From NCBI GenBank assembly GCA_903948045.1, contig CAJAXU010000571.1, positions 1-38,744 on the forward strand: a stretch of 38,744 nt of DNA, read 5' to 3'. Made by a program: the position numbers and the translations under genes. The first letter of the stretch is position 1, and each line of letters opens with the position of its first letter. Shown in pieces: positions 9,060 through 16,902 of this stretch. Source of the stretch: an uncultured beta proteobacterium. Lineage in GTDB: Bacteria > Pseudomonadota > Gammaproteobacteria > Burkholderiales > Burkholderiaceae_C. The notes under the pieces are model-generated. The model was given only the letters and a program-made list of their open reading frames with translations. It was not told the DNA's origin and searched no databases.

Positions 9060-9153
9060 GCCGGCTTCCCTGCGCGAGGATTACCTCAATCAGGTTCAAA
9101 GGGACTTTCTCAGCTGGGCCCGGCATAACACCGGACACGGCACCCCTAGCGGC
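9060..9153 (-). ncRNA. TPP riboswitch (THI element) upstream of cytX
   Basis: On the minus strand the core motifs are in the right order: AGGGGTGCC (9148-9140), CTGAGA (9113-9108), CCCTTTGAACCTGAT (9103-9089), a variable P3-like arm, and AGGGAA (9071-9066). The closing P1 stem can pair GCCG (9153-9150) with CGGC (9063-9060). It ends about 80 bases before the cytX ATG. By family knowledge, thiamine pyrophosphate binding lowers expression of the downstream gene. No clear intrinsic terminator follows, so control is probably by access to the ribosome binding site, as is usual in proteobacteria. Confidence 0.95.
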
Positions 9154-9215
9154 TTGCACTTGACGTGCAATTGGACGCGATTATGGCAGCAAGTGCAGCT
9201 GTATCAGCGGCCGTA
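9154..9215 (-). promoter_or_regulatory. Candidate cytX promoter and leader hairpin
   Basis: Reading the minus strand, CATAAT at 9185-9180 is a plausible -10 about 27 bases before the riboswitch, with only a weak -35. Just downstream, GTGCAA and TTGCAC arms (9154-9159 and 9165-9170, loop of five) can form a small hairpin immediately 5' of riboswitch P1. Confidence 0.3.
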
Positions 9216-9620
9216 TCAGCGCCCCAGCCCCCACAGCAGGCCCAAGCCCAGCCCAAGCAGGGCCACGGCCAGCGTCAGCCAGCGTACCCGCACCCGGTTG
9301 GCCTCCACCCGCTGCACCAGTTGGGCGTTCTGCTCGGCCAGGGACTGGATCAGGGCCGTGGAGCTCAGCAATTGCTGATGCAGGTCCGACAGACTCGCCT
9401 CCTGGCGGGCAAGCTGCTCCTGCAGCAGCGCCAGCAGTTCGGCGGCGGGTAGGTCCTGCGGTGCGGCGGGCGCTTCGGCCGGGGCGCTCTCACCCGCCAC
9501 ACCGGTTTTTTTGGCCACCGTGCTCCACAGTTTTTTGGCGCCATCGGCCACCTTGGGCGCGTTGCTGATGACATCGCTCCAGGGCACCATTTTCAGTACC
9601 GACATCCAGCCAACAGCCAT
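9216..9620 (-). CDS. Uncharacterised small protein, coiled coil plus C-terminal membrane helix
   Basis: A 134-residue protein of unknown function. The N-terminus (MAVGWMSVLKMVPWSDVISN) is followed by an Ala/Pro-rich linker at about 38-58. A helical, heptad-like stretch rich in Leu, Gln and Glu covers roughly 59-108 (LLALLQEQLARQEASL). A single hydrophobic segment (LTLAVALLGLGLGLLWGLG) ends the chain, so it is probably tail-anchored in the inner membrane. I recall similar conserved hypotheticals in Comamonadaceae but no function. It lies upstream of cytX on the same strand, with the riboswitch and its promoter between, so co-transcription is doubtful. Codon use matches the neighbours. Confidence 0.8.
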   Translation of the reverse strand: MAVGWMSVLKMVPWSDVISNAPKVADGAKKLWSTVAKKTGVAGESAPAEAPAAPQDLPAAELLALLQEQLARQEASLSDLHQQLLSSTALIQSLAEQNAQLVQRVEANRVRVRWLTLAVALLGLGLGLLWGLGR

Positions 9621-9735
9621 ACTTGTTCCTATTCTTGCGTCAATATGCTTGTTTCAAGCCTGAGCGCAGTCTAACGCCGCCGATCGGTGTGGCAGTGTTG
9701 TGAGGGAAACTCAAGGGCACAGGCAAAATTGTCGT

Positions 9736-9764
9736 TTGACCCTGGCACCACTTCGCCAAATACT
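9736..9764 (+). promoter_or_regulatory. Candidate promoter of the main catabolic operon
   Basis: In the 202 bp between the divergent genes at 9620 and 9823, the plus strand has TTGACC (9736-9741), a 17-base spacer and AATACT (9759-9764). CAGGAGAC at 9811-9818 provides the ribosome binding site for the GTG start at 9823. The rest of this gap shows no gene and no strong repeat. Confidence 0.45.
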
Positions 9765-9822
9765 CGCGCCATAACCAAAACCGCTACCGCTGCCGCTGGC
9801 GCGGCGGTAACAGGAGACTGAA

Positions 9823-10599
9823 GTGAGCGTGCTTTTTTCCGTGGCGGACTCGGTCGCAACGGTCACACTGAATCGGCCGGAGGCGATGAACGCCATTGAC
9901 GCGGCGACCATGCAGGAAATGGTCGCGCTGTGGGACACCCTGCGCCGTGACGATGCGATTCGGGTGATCATCCTGACGGGCGCGGGCAACCGGGCATTTT
10001 GCACCGGGATGGACCTCAAAAACACCATGCCGCCTGACGCCAGTTACGCGCAGGCCGCATTCGCCGGCCAGGGCGACCGGTCGTTTGTCAGTGCACTGGC
10101 GATTGACAAGCCCGTCGTCTGTGCCATCAACGGCTATGCGCTGGCCGGCGGGCTGGAGCTGGCCTTGGCCTGCGACATCCGGATCGCGGTGGAATCGGCC
10201 AGCTTTGGCCTGCCAGAAGTCAAGATCGGCAGCATACCGGGCGCCGGTGGCACCCAAAGACTGCCACGGATTGTCGGCATGTCCAACGCCATGCACATGC
10301 TGCTGACGGCCGAGCGCATCGACAGCGCCGAAGCTCTGCGCATCGGGTTGGTAAGCAAGGTGCTGCCGGCTGACGATTTATTGGACGCTGCCAGGGCAAT
10401 TGCCGCCAAAATTGCGGCCAATGGCCCACTGGCGGTCCGCGCGGTCAAGCAACTGGTGGTTAGCGGCGCGGACCTGCCCTTGTCGGCGGCTATCGATGCG
10501 GAGCGCATGGCCTGGGGCATTTTGCGCAACACCAAGGATCGCATTGAGGGGCGCCTGGCTTTCCAGCAGAAGCGCACGCCAGTGTTTCAGGGCAATTGA
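9823..10599 (+). CDS. Enoyl-CoA hydratase / crotonase-family protein
   Basis: A 258-residue cytoplasmic crotonase, the usual length for a monofunctional hydratase. The oxyanion-hole segments are AFCTGMDLK and GYALAGGLELALACDIR. Both glutamates needed for hydration of an enoyl-CoA are present (Glu112 in GGLELAL, Glu132 in GLPEVKIGSIPGAGGTQRL), which favours a true hydratase over an isomerase or dehalogenase. The GTG start is supported by CAGGAGAC eight bases upstream. It is the first gene of the operon running to 20983, and the following binding-protein gene starts 32 bases after its stop. The acyl chain it acts on is unknown. In this locus it would supply a 3-hydroxyacyl-CoA to the thiolase-fold/DUF35 proteins. 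Confidence 0.92.
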   Translation: MSVLFSVADSVATVTLNRPEAMNAIDAATMQEMVALWDTLRRDDAIRVIILTGAGNRAFCTGMDLKNTMPPDASYAQAAFAGQGDRSFVSALAIDKPVVCAINGYALAGGLELALACDIRIAVESASFGLPEVKIGSIPGAGGTQRLPRIVGMSNAMHMLLTAERIDSAEALRIGLVSKVLPADDLLDAARAIAAKIAANGPLAVRAVKQLVVSGADLPLSAAIDAERMAWGILRNTKDRIEGRLAFQQKRTPVFQGN

Positions 10600-10631
10600 C
10601 AAGCGCGAAGGCGCACACACAGGAGACAACA

Positions 10632-11672
10632 ATGGACGGACGTCGACGGATTTTGCGAAGTGCCATGGCAATGCTGAGCCTGGCCTGCCTGGCAGACTAC
10701 AGCCTGGCGATTGACCAGGCGCTGGTGGAGGCCGCCAAGAAAGAGGGCGAGGTCAACTGGTACACCTCATTGGTCGTCAATCAGGCCTCGCGGCCAATTG
10801 CGGCGGCCTTCGAGAAAGAGTACCCGGGCATCAAGGTTCGCGTGACCAGCGGCACCGCCAATGACCTGCTGCTCAAACTGATGGCTGAAGGCCAGGCCAA
10901 CTCGATGCGTGGCGACGTGTCACACGGGGGCTCGGCCTTTGGCTCGTTGTTGAAGTCCGGCCAGGTGGCGCAATACGTGCCAGTCGAGTCCAAGCGCTAC
11001 CCTGAACAGTACAAAGATCCCAGCGGTTTTGGCACCGGGCACTACATCAGCTTTTTGGTGCCCGCGATCAACACCGACCTGGTGAAAGAAAAAGACGAGC
11101 CGCGCAGCTGGAACGACCTGCTCGACCCTAAATGGGCCGGCAAAATGGCCTGGACCCAGCAGATGACCCAGGGCGGACCACCCGGCTTCATCGGCGCCAC
11201 GCTCTCGGCCCAGGGGGCAGACCAGGGCATGGCCTACCTGAAAAAGCTGTCCCAGCAAAAAATCGTCAACGTGCCCGCCAACCAACGCGTGGTGCTGGAC
11301 CAGGTGATTGCGGGGCAATACCCGCTGGCGCTGTCGACCTTCAGCCACCATTCGGAGCTGAGCCTAAAGAAGGGCGCGCCGGTGAAATGGCTCAAGTTTG
11401 AATACGTCACTGGCACGGTGGACCCGATCTTCATGATGAAAGGCGCGCCGCACCCCAATGCGGCTAAGCTGTTCATTGAGTATGTGCTGTCCAAAAAAGG
11501 GCAGGAAATCATTCAGGCGGCCGACTACATTCCTGCTGACCCCCAGGTGCCGGCGGCCATTCCCCGGCTCAAACCCGAGACGGGTGGCTTCAAGGCGGTG
11601 TTTCTGCCGCTGCAACAGGTCGAAGCTGATCTGCCTAAATGGGTCAAGATCTACGGTGAGTTGTTCAAGTGA
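10632..11672 (+). CDS. ABC transporter periplasmic binding protein (Fe3+/spermidine-type family)
   Basis: A 346-residue family 1 extracellular solute-binding protein. The N-terminus MDGRRRILRSAMAMLSLAC... is a signal peptide, with likely cleavage after YSLA. The mature start (VEAAKKEGEVNWYTSL) and the segments ITSGTANDLLLKLMAEGQ-like (here VTSGTANDLLLKLMAEGQ), PRSWNDLLDPKWAGKMAW and YPLALSTFSHHSE are typical of the family that includes FbpA and AfuA. The paired tyrosines that bind ferric iron in FbpA are not evident. Its position among catabolic genes makes an organic acid a better guess than iron. The start at 10632 has ACAGGAGACAAC just upstream. Its stop overlaps the permease GTG (GTGA). 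Confidence 0.88.
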   Translation: MDGRRRILRSAMAMLSLACLADYSLAIDQALVEAAKKEGEVNWYTSLVVNQASRPIAAAFEKEYPGIKVRVTSGTANDLLLKLMAEGQANSMRGDVSHGGSAFGSLLKSGQVAQYVPVESKRYPEQYKDPSGFGTGHYISFLVPAINTDLVKEKDEPRSWNDLLDPKWAGKMAWTQQMTQGGPPGFIGATLSAQGADQGMAYLKKLSQQKIVNVPANQRVVLDQVIAGQYPLALSTFSHHSELSLKKGAPVKWLKFEYVTGTVDPIFMMKGAPHPNAAKLFIEYVLSKKGQEIIQAADYIPADPQVPAAIPRLKPETGGFKAVFLPLQQVEADLPKWVKIYGELFK

Positions 11673-13429
11673 CCCAAACGCCAGTCTCTAGCCCCCAGGC
11701 TGCCTTGGCGCCGCGGCGCGCCAGTGGCAACTGGCGTGCTTCCGGCTGGTCGAGCTGGCTGCCGTCCAGCCTGCTGTCCCTGATTCTGGCGTGTCTGGTC
11801 TTGCCACCCATTGGCATACTGATCTTTCGCAGTCTCAAGGGCGAGCGGGGTAGCCCGACCGAAGGGCTGCTGACCCTTGAGAACTATGTGCGGCTGTTCG
11901 GCAACCCCAAGCTGTATGAAAGCACGGCCAACTCCCTGGTGTTTGCGGCCTGCGCTACCGTCATCTCGCTGCTGATTGGCGGCATCCTGGCCTGGGTGGT
12001 CGAGCGCAGCGACGCCCCGCTCAAAAAACTCGCCTTCTTCACCGCCATCGTGTCGCTGGGCACGCCCTACATTCTTTATGTGGGCGCCTGGCTGTTCTTG
12101 CTGGGCAGAGCCGGCCCGATCAACGACATCTACCGTGCGCTGAGTGGCACCAACGATTTGCTGATCAACGTCTATTCCCTGGGCGGGATGATTCTGGTGG
12201 AAGGGTTTTTGTGGACGCCGCTGGTGTTTCTGCTGCTGTCCACCACCTTTCGTCGGGCCAACGCTGAAATGGAAGAGGCCGCCCGTATGGCGGGGGCCTC
12301 GGTGGCCCAAACGGTGTGGCACATCTCGATGCGACTGGCGTGGCCGGCCATCCTGGGGCTGGGCATGTTTGTGTTCATCCGAAACGTAGAGGCGTTCGAT
12401 GTACCGGTGTTGATCGGCACGCCTAGCCGCATCAGCCTGTTGACGACCGACGTGTATGTGAGTTTGACGCACAACCCGCCGCAGCTGGGCTATGCCAGCG
12501 CTTTCTCGGCCGTGATGCTGCTGTTGGTGGCGGTGCTGCTGTACTTTTATGGCCGACTGTCGCGCCATGCCGACCGCTACGCCAGCGTGACTGGCAAGGG
12601 CTTCCGGCCCCGGCCGTTCCGGCTGGGCAAAGGGCGTTGGGTGGGCGGCGCCATCATCGTGCTGAACTTCGCCCTGGTGCTGGTGATTCCGCTGAGCGCC
12701 ATTCTCTGGAACTCGCTCACCCCCTATGTGCGGTCCTTCAGCCTGGCTGGGCTGGGCGCGCTGTCGCTTGAGCATTACCGGGCGGTGTTTCAGGAGGGCC
12801 ACTACCTCTCGCTGGCCTTGAATACCGTGATCGCCTCGGCGGGTGCGGCCACTGCCGCCCTGTTGCTGACGGTGGCGGCGGGCTGGCTGTCAGTGCGCCG
12901 CTGGCCGGGCAGCCAGTTGCTGGACCAGTTGACCAGCGTGCCCTTGGTGTTTCCTGGCATCGTGTTGGGTACGGCCCTGATTCAGGTGGCCCTCAACGCG
13001 CCTGTGCCGCTGTACGGGTCACTGTGGCTGATCATGATCGCGTTCCTGATCCGCTACATGCCCTACGGCATGCGGTATGCCTATGCCGGCGTGATGCAGA
13101 TTCACCGTGAGCTGGAAGAAGCGGCTGGCGTTGCGGGCGCCACCCAGCCGGGCTTGCTCCGCCGCATCGTGTTGCCCCTGCTGTCGCCGGCCATCATCTC
13201 AGGCTGGCTGTTCATCTTTTTGCTGGGTGCCAAAGAGCTGTCGCTGGCCATTTTGCTGGCGGGACCCGATTCACAAACCATGGCGGTGGCCATGTTTGAC
13301 CAGTGGTCAAACGGCCAAAGCGGCGAGGCATCGGCGCTCGGCATGGTCTGGACCTGTGTCATGACGCTGTTCGCGAGCCTGTTTTATTACGTGAGCGAGC
13401 ATCAGTCCAACCCGGAAAAATCAACATGA
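11669..13429 (+). CDS. ABC transporter permease, two fused MetI domains
   Basis: A 586-residue inner-membrane permease with about 12 transmembrane segments, built as two tandem binding-protein-dependent permease domains as in FbpB/AfuB-type importers. Each half has a cytoplasmic EAA loop that docks the ATPase: EMEEAARMAGASVAQTVWHI near 200 and ELEEAAGVAGATQPGLLRRI near 485. One protein therefore supplies both membrane halves. The N-terminal 35 residues are Ser/Arg-rich and cytoplasmic. The GTG start overlaps the binding-protein stop and the end overlaps the ATPase start (ATGA), so the three importer genes are translationally coupled. Confidence 0.94.
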   Translation: MTQTPVSSPQAALAPRRASGNWRASGWSSWLPSSLLSLILACLVLPPIGILIFRSLKGERGSPTEGLLTLENYVRLFGNPKLYESTANSLVFAACATVISLLIGGILAWVVERSDAPLKKLAFFTAIVSLGTPYILYVGAWLFLLGRAGPINDIYRALSGTNDLLINVYSLGGMILVEGFLWTPLVFLLLSTTFRRANAEMEEAARMAGASVAQTVWHISMRLAWPAILGLGMFVFIRNVEAFDVPVLIGTPSRISLLTTDVYVSLTHNPPQLGYASAFSAVMLLLVAVLLYFYGRLSRHADRYASVTGKGFRPRPFRLGKGRWVGGAIIVLNFALVLVIPLSAILWNSLTPYVRSFSLAGLGALSLEHYRAVFQEGHYLSLALNTVIASAGAATAALLLTVAAGWLSVRRWPGSQLLDQLTSVPLVFPGIVLGTALIQVALNAPVPLYGSLWLIMIAFLIRYMPYGMRYAYAGVMQIHRELEEAAGVAGATQPGLLRRIVLPLLSPAIISGWLFIFLLGAKELSLAILLAGPDSQTMAVAMFDQWSNGQSGEASALGMVWTCVMTLFASLFYYVSEHQSNPEKST

Positions 13430-14592
13430 AATCAGGTGACACGCTGGTCGTCCAGGGGCTGTCCAAGCAGTACGCCAGCACCAAACACGGTGTTGGTGCA
13501 GGCATCGACCAAATTTCCTTTCGGCTTGAAGGCGGGACCTTTTTCACCCTGTTGGGGCCTAGCGGTTGTGGCAAGACGACCACGCTGCGCTGCATTGCGG
13601 GGCTGGAACAGCCCGACCGGGGTGTTATCGAGCTTGGGAGCTTGGCGTTTTTCAATGCCGACACGGGCATCAACCGACCCTTGAATGAGCGCGACATTGG
13701 CATGGTGTTTCAGTCCTATGCCATCTGGCCGCACATGTCGGTGTTTGAAAACGTGGCGTTTCCGCTGAAGGTCGCCAAGGACCAGGCCTACTCACGTGAC
13801 GACATCAAACGCTTGGTGGGCGAGGCGCTCGACACCGTCAACCTGGGCGCTTACGGGGGGCGCTCACCGACCCAGATGTCCGGCGGCCAGCAGCAACGCG
13901 TGGCTTTGGCGCGTGCGATCGTCCGTCGCCCCCGCTTGCTGCTGCTCGATGAGCCGCTGAGCAACCTGGACGCCCTGCTGCGTGAGGACATGCGGCGAGA
14001 GCTAAAACGCCTGCAGCAGCAACTGGGCGTGACCACGGTATATGTGACCCATGACCAGGCCGAAGCGCTGGAGATGTCGGACACGATTGCAGTCTTGAAC
14101 CGCGGACGCCTGGTGCAGCTGGGCTCCGCGCAAGCCATCTACCACCGCCCACGCGACGCGTTTGTCGCCGGCTTCATCGGCTCCCCCAATCTGCTCAAGG
14201 GCGCACTGGCACACAGCGTCCAGGCCGACGCTCTGGCCGAAGTCCGGCTGGCGGACGGCCGCCTGCTGACGGTGCTGTTCCCCTATGCCGTCGATGGCCC
14301 CCAGCCGGTCATGGTCTCGGTGCGACCGGAGATCGTGGCGCTCAACAGCTTGGCCACGCCCTGTCAGCCCGGCATGAACCGCCTCCAGGTGGTGGTTACC
14401 GACTGTGCCTTTTTAGGGCACGCCTACCGCTACACCCTGCAAGTGGGGGCCCTGCGCCTGCAGGCCAGCGCTGCCGGCCAGGCACCTCTCGAAGTGGGCG
14501 CCGAGGTAGCGGCCGATTTTTCCTTTGAACACAGCTGTGGCCTAGTGGCCGACAGCACAGGTGCCGCCATCGCGAAGGTCGGCCATGATTGA
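13426..14592 (+). CDS. ABC transporter ATP-binding protein
   Basis: A 388-residue ATPase powering the importer. It has Walker A GPSGCGKTT, Q-loop VFQSYAIWPHMSVFENVAFP, signature MSGGQQQRVALARA, Walker B LLLLDEPLSNLD and H-loop YVTHDQAEALEMSD. A C-terminal TOBE-like region of about 130 residues (VSVRPEIVALN, LGHAYRYTLQVG) is typical of the Fe3+/spermidine/polyamine group. The ATG at 13426 overlaps the permease stop. The 3' end overlaps the CoA-transferase A start by 8 bp, which ties the importer to the catabolic genes in one transcript. Confidence 0.95.
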   Translation: MKSGDTLVVQGLSKQYASTKHGVGAGIDQISFRLEGGTFFTLLGPSGCGKTTTLRCIAGLEQPDRGVIELGSLAFFNADTGINRPLNERDIGMVFQSYAIWPHMSVFENVAFPLKVAKDQAYSRDDIKRLVGEALDTVNLGAYGGRSPTQMSGGQQQRVALARAIVRRPRLLLLDEPLSNLDALLREDMRRELKRLQQQLGVTTVYVTHDQAEALEMSDTIAVLNRGRLVQLGSAQAIYHRPRDAFVAGFIGSPNLLKGALAHSVQADALAEVRLADGRLLTVLFPYAVDGPQPVMVSVRPEIVALNSLATPCQPGMNRLQVVVTDCAFLGHAYRYTLQVGALRLQASAAGQAPLEVGAEVAADFSFEHSCGLVADSTGAAIAKVGHD

Positions 14593-15280
14593 CAAACGCG
14601 TCGCCGACGTGGCCGAGGCGCTGGCCGACGTCAAAGACGGCTCGGTCATCATGATCGGGGGCTTTGGCGCCGTGGGTCAACCCGATTATTTGATCAATGC
14701 CTTGGCCCAGCAGGGCGCTCGCGACCTGACGATCATTGCCAACAACGCCGGTTGGAGCCGGGACACCGGTATTCCACGGCTGATGGACCTGGGCCGCGTT
14801 CGCAAAATTGTCTGCAGCTTCCCCAAGGGCTCGCCGGCTTTTGACGAGCTGATGCGGGCCGGGAAAATTGAGCTCGAAATCGTGCCGCAGGGGACCCTGG
14901 CCGAGCGAATTCGGGCCGCAGGCGCCGGCATCCCGGCTTTTTTTACGCCAACCGGTGTCGGCACCCAAATGGCAGCCGGCAAGGAAGTCCGCACCTTCAA
15001 GGGGCGCGAGTACCTGATGGAAGAGGCCTTGCCAGCCGACGTCGCCTTGGTTGAGGCGTGGCGCGCTGACCGCTGGGCCAATTTAAGCTACCGCGGCAGC
15101 GGCCGCAACTTCAACCCGATCATGGCGATGGCCGCCAAACTGACGATTGCACAGGTACACGGCTTTGTGCCATTGGGTGAGATCGCCCCGGATGACGTGG
15201 TCACGCCTGGCATTTTTGTCCAGCGGGTGGTGCTGGTCAAACCCGCGCCGGCGGCTGTGGCCGCTGCCGGGGTGGCCTGA
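14585..15280 (+). CDS. Class I CoA-transferase, subunit A (3-oxoacid/3-oxoadipate CoA-transferase type)
   Basis: A 231-residue alpha subunit of a heteromeric class I CoA-transferase (SCOT/PcaI type). Typical segments are MIGGFGAVGQPDYLINAL, the glycine loop FTPTGVGTQMAAGKE, and the YRGSGRNFNPIMAMAAK region near the end. By family, it moves CoA from succinyl-CoA or acetyl-CoA onto a carboxylic or 3-oxo acid, together with the next gene. The ATG at 14585 lies inside the end of the ATPase gene and gives the family-standard N-terminus MIDKRVADVAEAL. The natural acid is not known, so I give no pcaI symbol. Confidence 0.92.
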   Translation: MIDKRVADVAEALADVKDGSVIMIGGFGAVGQPDYLINALAQQGARDLTIIANNAGWSRDTGIPRLMDLGRVRKIVCSFPKGSPAFDELMRAGKIELEIVPQGTLAERIRAAGAGIPAFFTPTGVGTQMAAGKEVRTFKGREYLMEEALPADVALVEAWRADRWANLSYRGSGRNFNPIMAMAAKLTIAQVHGFVPLGEIAPDDVVTPGIFVQRVVLVKPAPAAVAAAGVA

Positions 15281-15319
15281 GCGTCCCGCCCGTTTCCCAC
15301 CCAACCAAGGATTCACCGC

Positions 15320-15985
15320 ATGTCAGCCCCTGTTCCGCTCGACCGTATCGCCATGGCCACGCGGCTGGCCCAGGACATTCCCGAAGGCTGGTACGTGAAT
15401 CTGGGCTTGGGCTTGCCGACCGCGGTCGCCGACAAGGTGCCGCCCTCTCACGAGGTCGTGTTTCATTCCGAAAACGGCATCCTGGGCATGGGGCCTGCGC
15501 CCTTGCCTGATGCGGTGGACCCGTGGCTGGTCAACGCCAGCAAGAAGCCGGTGACCCTGCGCAGTGGCGCAGCCCTGTTCCATCAGGCAGACAGCTTTGC
15601 CATGATTCGGGGTGGCCACATCGACCTGTGCGTGCTGGGCGCGTTCGAAGTAGCCGGCAACGGCGACCTCGCCAACTGGACCATCAGCTCGGGGGATCGC
15701 ACCCCGGCGGTTGGTGGGGCGATGGATCTGGCTGCCGGCGCCAAACGCTTGTGGGTGCTGATGGAGCACACCACCAAAGAAGGCGTACCCAGGCTGGTCA
15801 AGCAATGTCGCTACCCGCTCACGGCGCAGCGCTGCGTGTCGCGGGTTTATACCAACTGGGCCGTGCTGGACGTGACGCCGAGCGGCTTTCTAGTGCGTGA
15901 CATGGTGCCCGGCATGACGCTGGCGGCCTTGCAGGCGCTGACCGAAGCGCCGCTGTATCAAGATGCCAGCCCAACCAAGGATTGA
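15320..15985 (+). CDS. Class I CoA-transferase, subunit B
   Basis: A 221-residue beta subunit, partner of the preceding gene. It holds the catalytic glutamate that forms the glutamyl-CoA thioester: Glu51 in VVFHSENGILGMG. Other family segments are YVNLGLGLPTAVADKVP, MIRGGHIDLCVLGAFEV, DLANWTISSG and VGGAMDLAAGAKRLWVLMEH. Length is normal for PcaJ/ScoB-type subunits. It starts 39 bases after subunit A, and the following hydrolase gene begins 2 bases after its stop. Confidence 0.93.
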   Translation: MSAPVPLDRIAMATRLAQDIPEGWYVNLGLGLPTAVADKVPPSHEVVFHSENGILGMGPAPLPDAVDPWLVNASKKPVTLRSGAALFHQADSFAMIRGGHIDLCVLGAFEVAGNGDLANWTISSGDRTPAVGGAMDLAAGAKRLWVLMEHTTKEGVPRLVKQCRYPLTAQRCVSRVYTNWAVLDVTPSGFLVRDMVPGMTLAALQALTEAPLYQDASPTKD

Positions 15986-15987
15986 TC

Positions 15988-16851
15988 ATGAAATTGGCCA
16001 GTTATCTTCTCGACGGCAAGCCCGTGTTTGGCGCACTCGCAGGCGATGGCCTGGTGACCCTGAGCGGCCGCCTGCCAACGCCCTGCCTGACCTTGCGTGA
16101 GGCGCTCAGTGCGGACCTGCTGGGTGAGATTCGGCAGTACATGGCCAACCGCACCGCTGACGTGGCGGTGGCCGACGTCGTTTTTCTGCCGGTGATCCCA
16201 GACCCGACCCAGGTTTTTGCCGCGGGCGTCAACTACCGGGACCATGTGGAAGAAACTGGCCGCAAGGTCCGTACCCTGGACGATGGCCCTTCATTTTTCT
16301 TGCGCCTGCGCAGCTCACTGGTGGGTCATCAGCAGCCCGTCATCCGTCCCAAAGTGTCGAACCGGCTCGATTACGAAGGCGAACTTGCGCTGGTGGTTGG
16401 GCGCGGCGGGCGTCACATCCCCGAAGACCAGGCGCTGTCCTGCTTAGCCGGCTACACCTGCTTCATGGACGGCAGCGTGCGTGACTACCAAAAGCATTCG
16501 GTGTCGATCGGCAAAAACTTTATCTCCTCAGGGCCCTTGGGCCCTTGGCTTGTCACCACCGACGACATCCCTGACCCGGAGCAGCTCTCGCTCACGACCC
16601 GCCTCAACGGCGAGACCATGCAGCAGGGGCGGCTGAATCAGCTGATTTTTTCCATCCCTTACCTGGTCTCGTACCTGTCCAGAATAACCCCGCTGCTGCC
16701 GGGCGACATCATTGCAACCGGTACCCCGGCGGGAGTCGGGCGGGACCGCAGCCCCGCCGTCTGGATGAAGCCCGGCGACCGCATCGAGGTGGAGATCAGC
16801 GGCATTGGCGTGCTCTCCAACCCCATCGTTGCCGAAGACCACGAGGCTTGA
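15988..16851 (+). CDS. Fumarylacetoacetate hydrolase family protein
   Basis: A 287-residue protein of the FAH superfamily, which includes fumarylpyruvate hydrolases, 2-keto-4-pentenoate hydratases and acylpyruvases. Visible motifs are AAGVNYRDHVEETG, the metal-ligand glutamates in DYEGELALVVG, an Asp in CFMDGSVRDYQK (aligned with the family's NDVSARD), SSGPLGPWLVT and ATGTPAGVG. These support a Mg-dependent C-C hydrolase, hydratase or decarboxylase of a 2-oxo or 1,3-dioxo acid. The ATG at 15988 is taken; a TTG two codons upstream overlaps the previous stop. Sequence alone does not separate the possible reactions. Confidence 0.9.
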   Translation: MKLASYLLDGKPVFGALAGDGLVTLSGRLPTPCLTLREALSADLLGEIRQYMANRTADVAVADVVFLPVIPDPTQVFAAGVNYRDHVEETGRKVRTLDDGPSFFLRLRSSLVGHQQPVIRPKVSNRLDYEGELALVVGRGGRHIPEDQALSCLAGYTCFMDGSVRDYQKHSVSIGKNFISSGPLGPWLVTTDDIPDPEQLSLTTRLNGETMQQGRLNQLIFSIPYLVSYLSRITPLLPGDIIATGTPAGVGRDRSPAVWMKPGDRIEVEISGIGVLSNPIVAEDHEA

Positions 16852-16902
16852 TTTAAGCCGTCCGTTCAGGGCATAGCCGCCCCATCATCAGGAGTTGTCA
16901 TC

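Noticed and set aside
10632-14592. Calling the importer an iron transporter (fbpABC)
   Set aside because: The operon context is catabolic and the paired iron-binding tyrosines were not seen in the binding protein.
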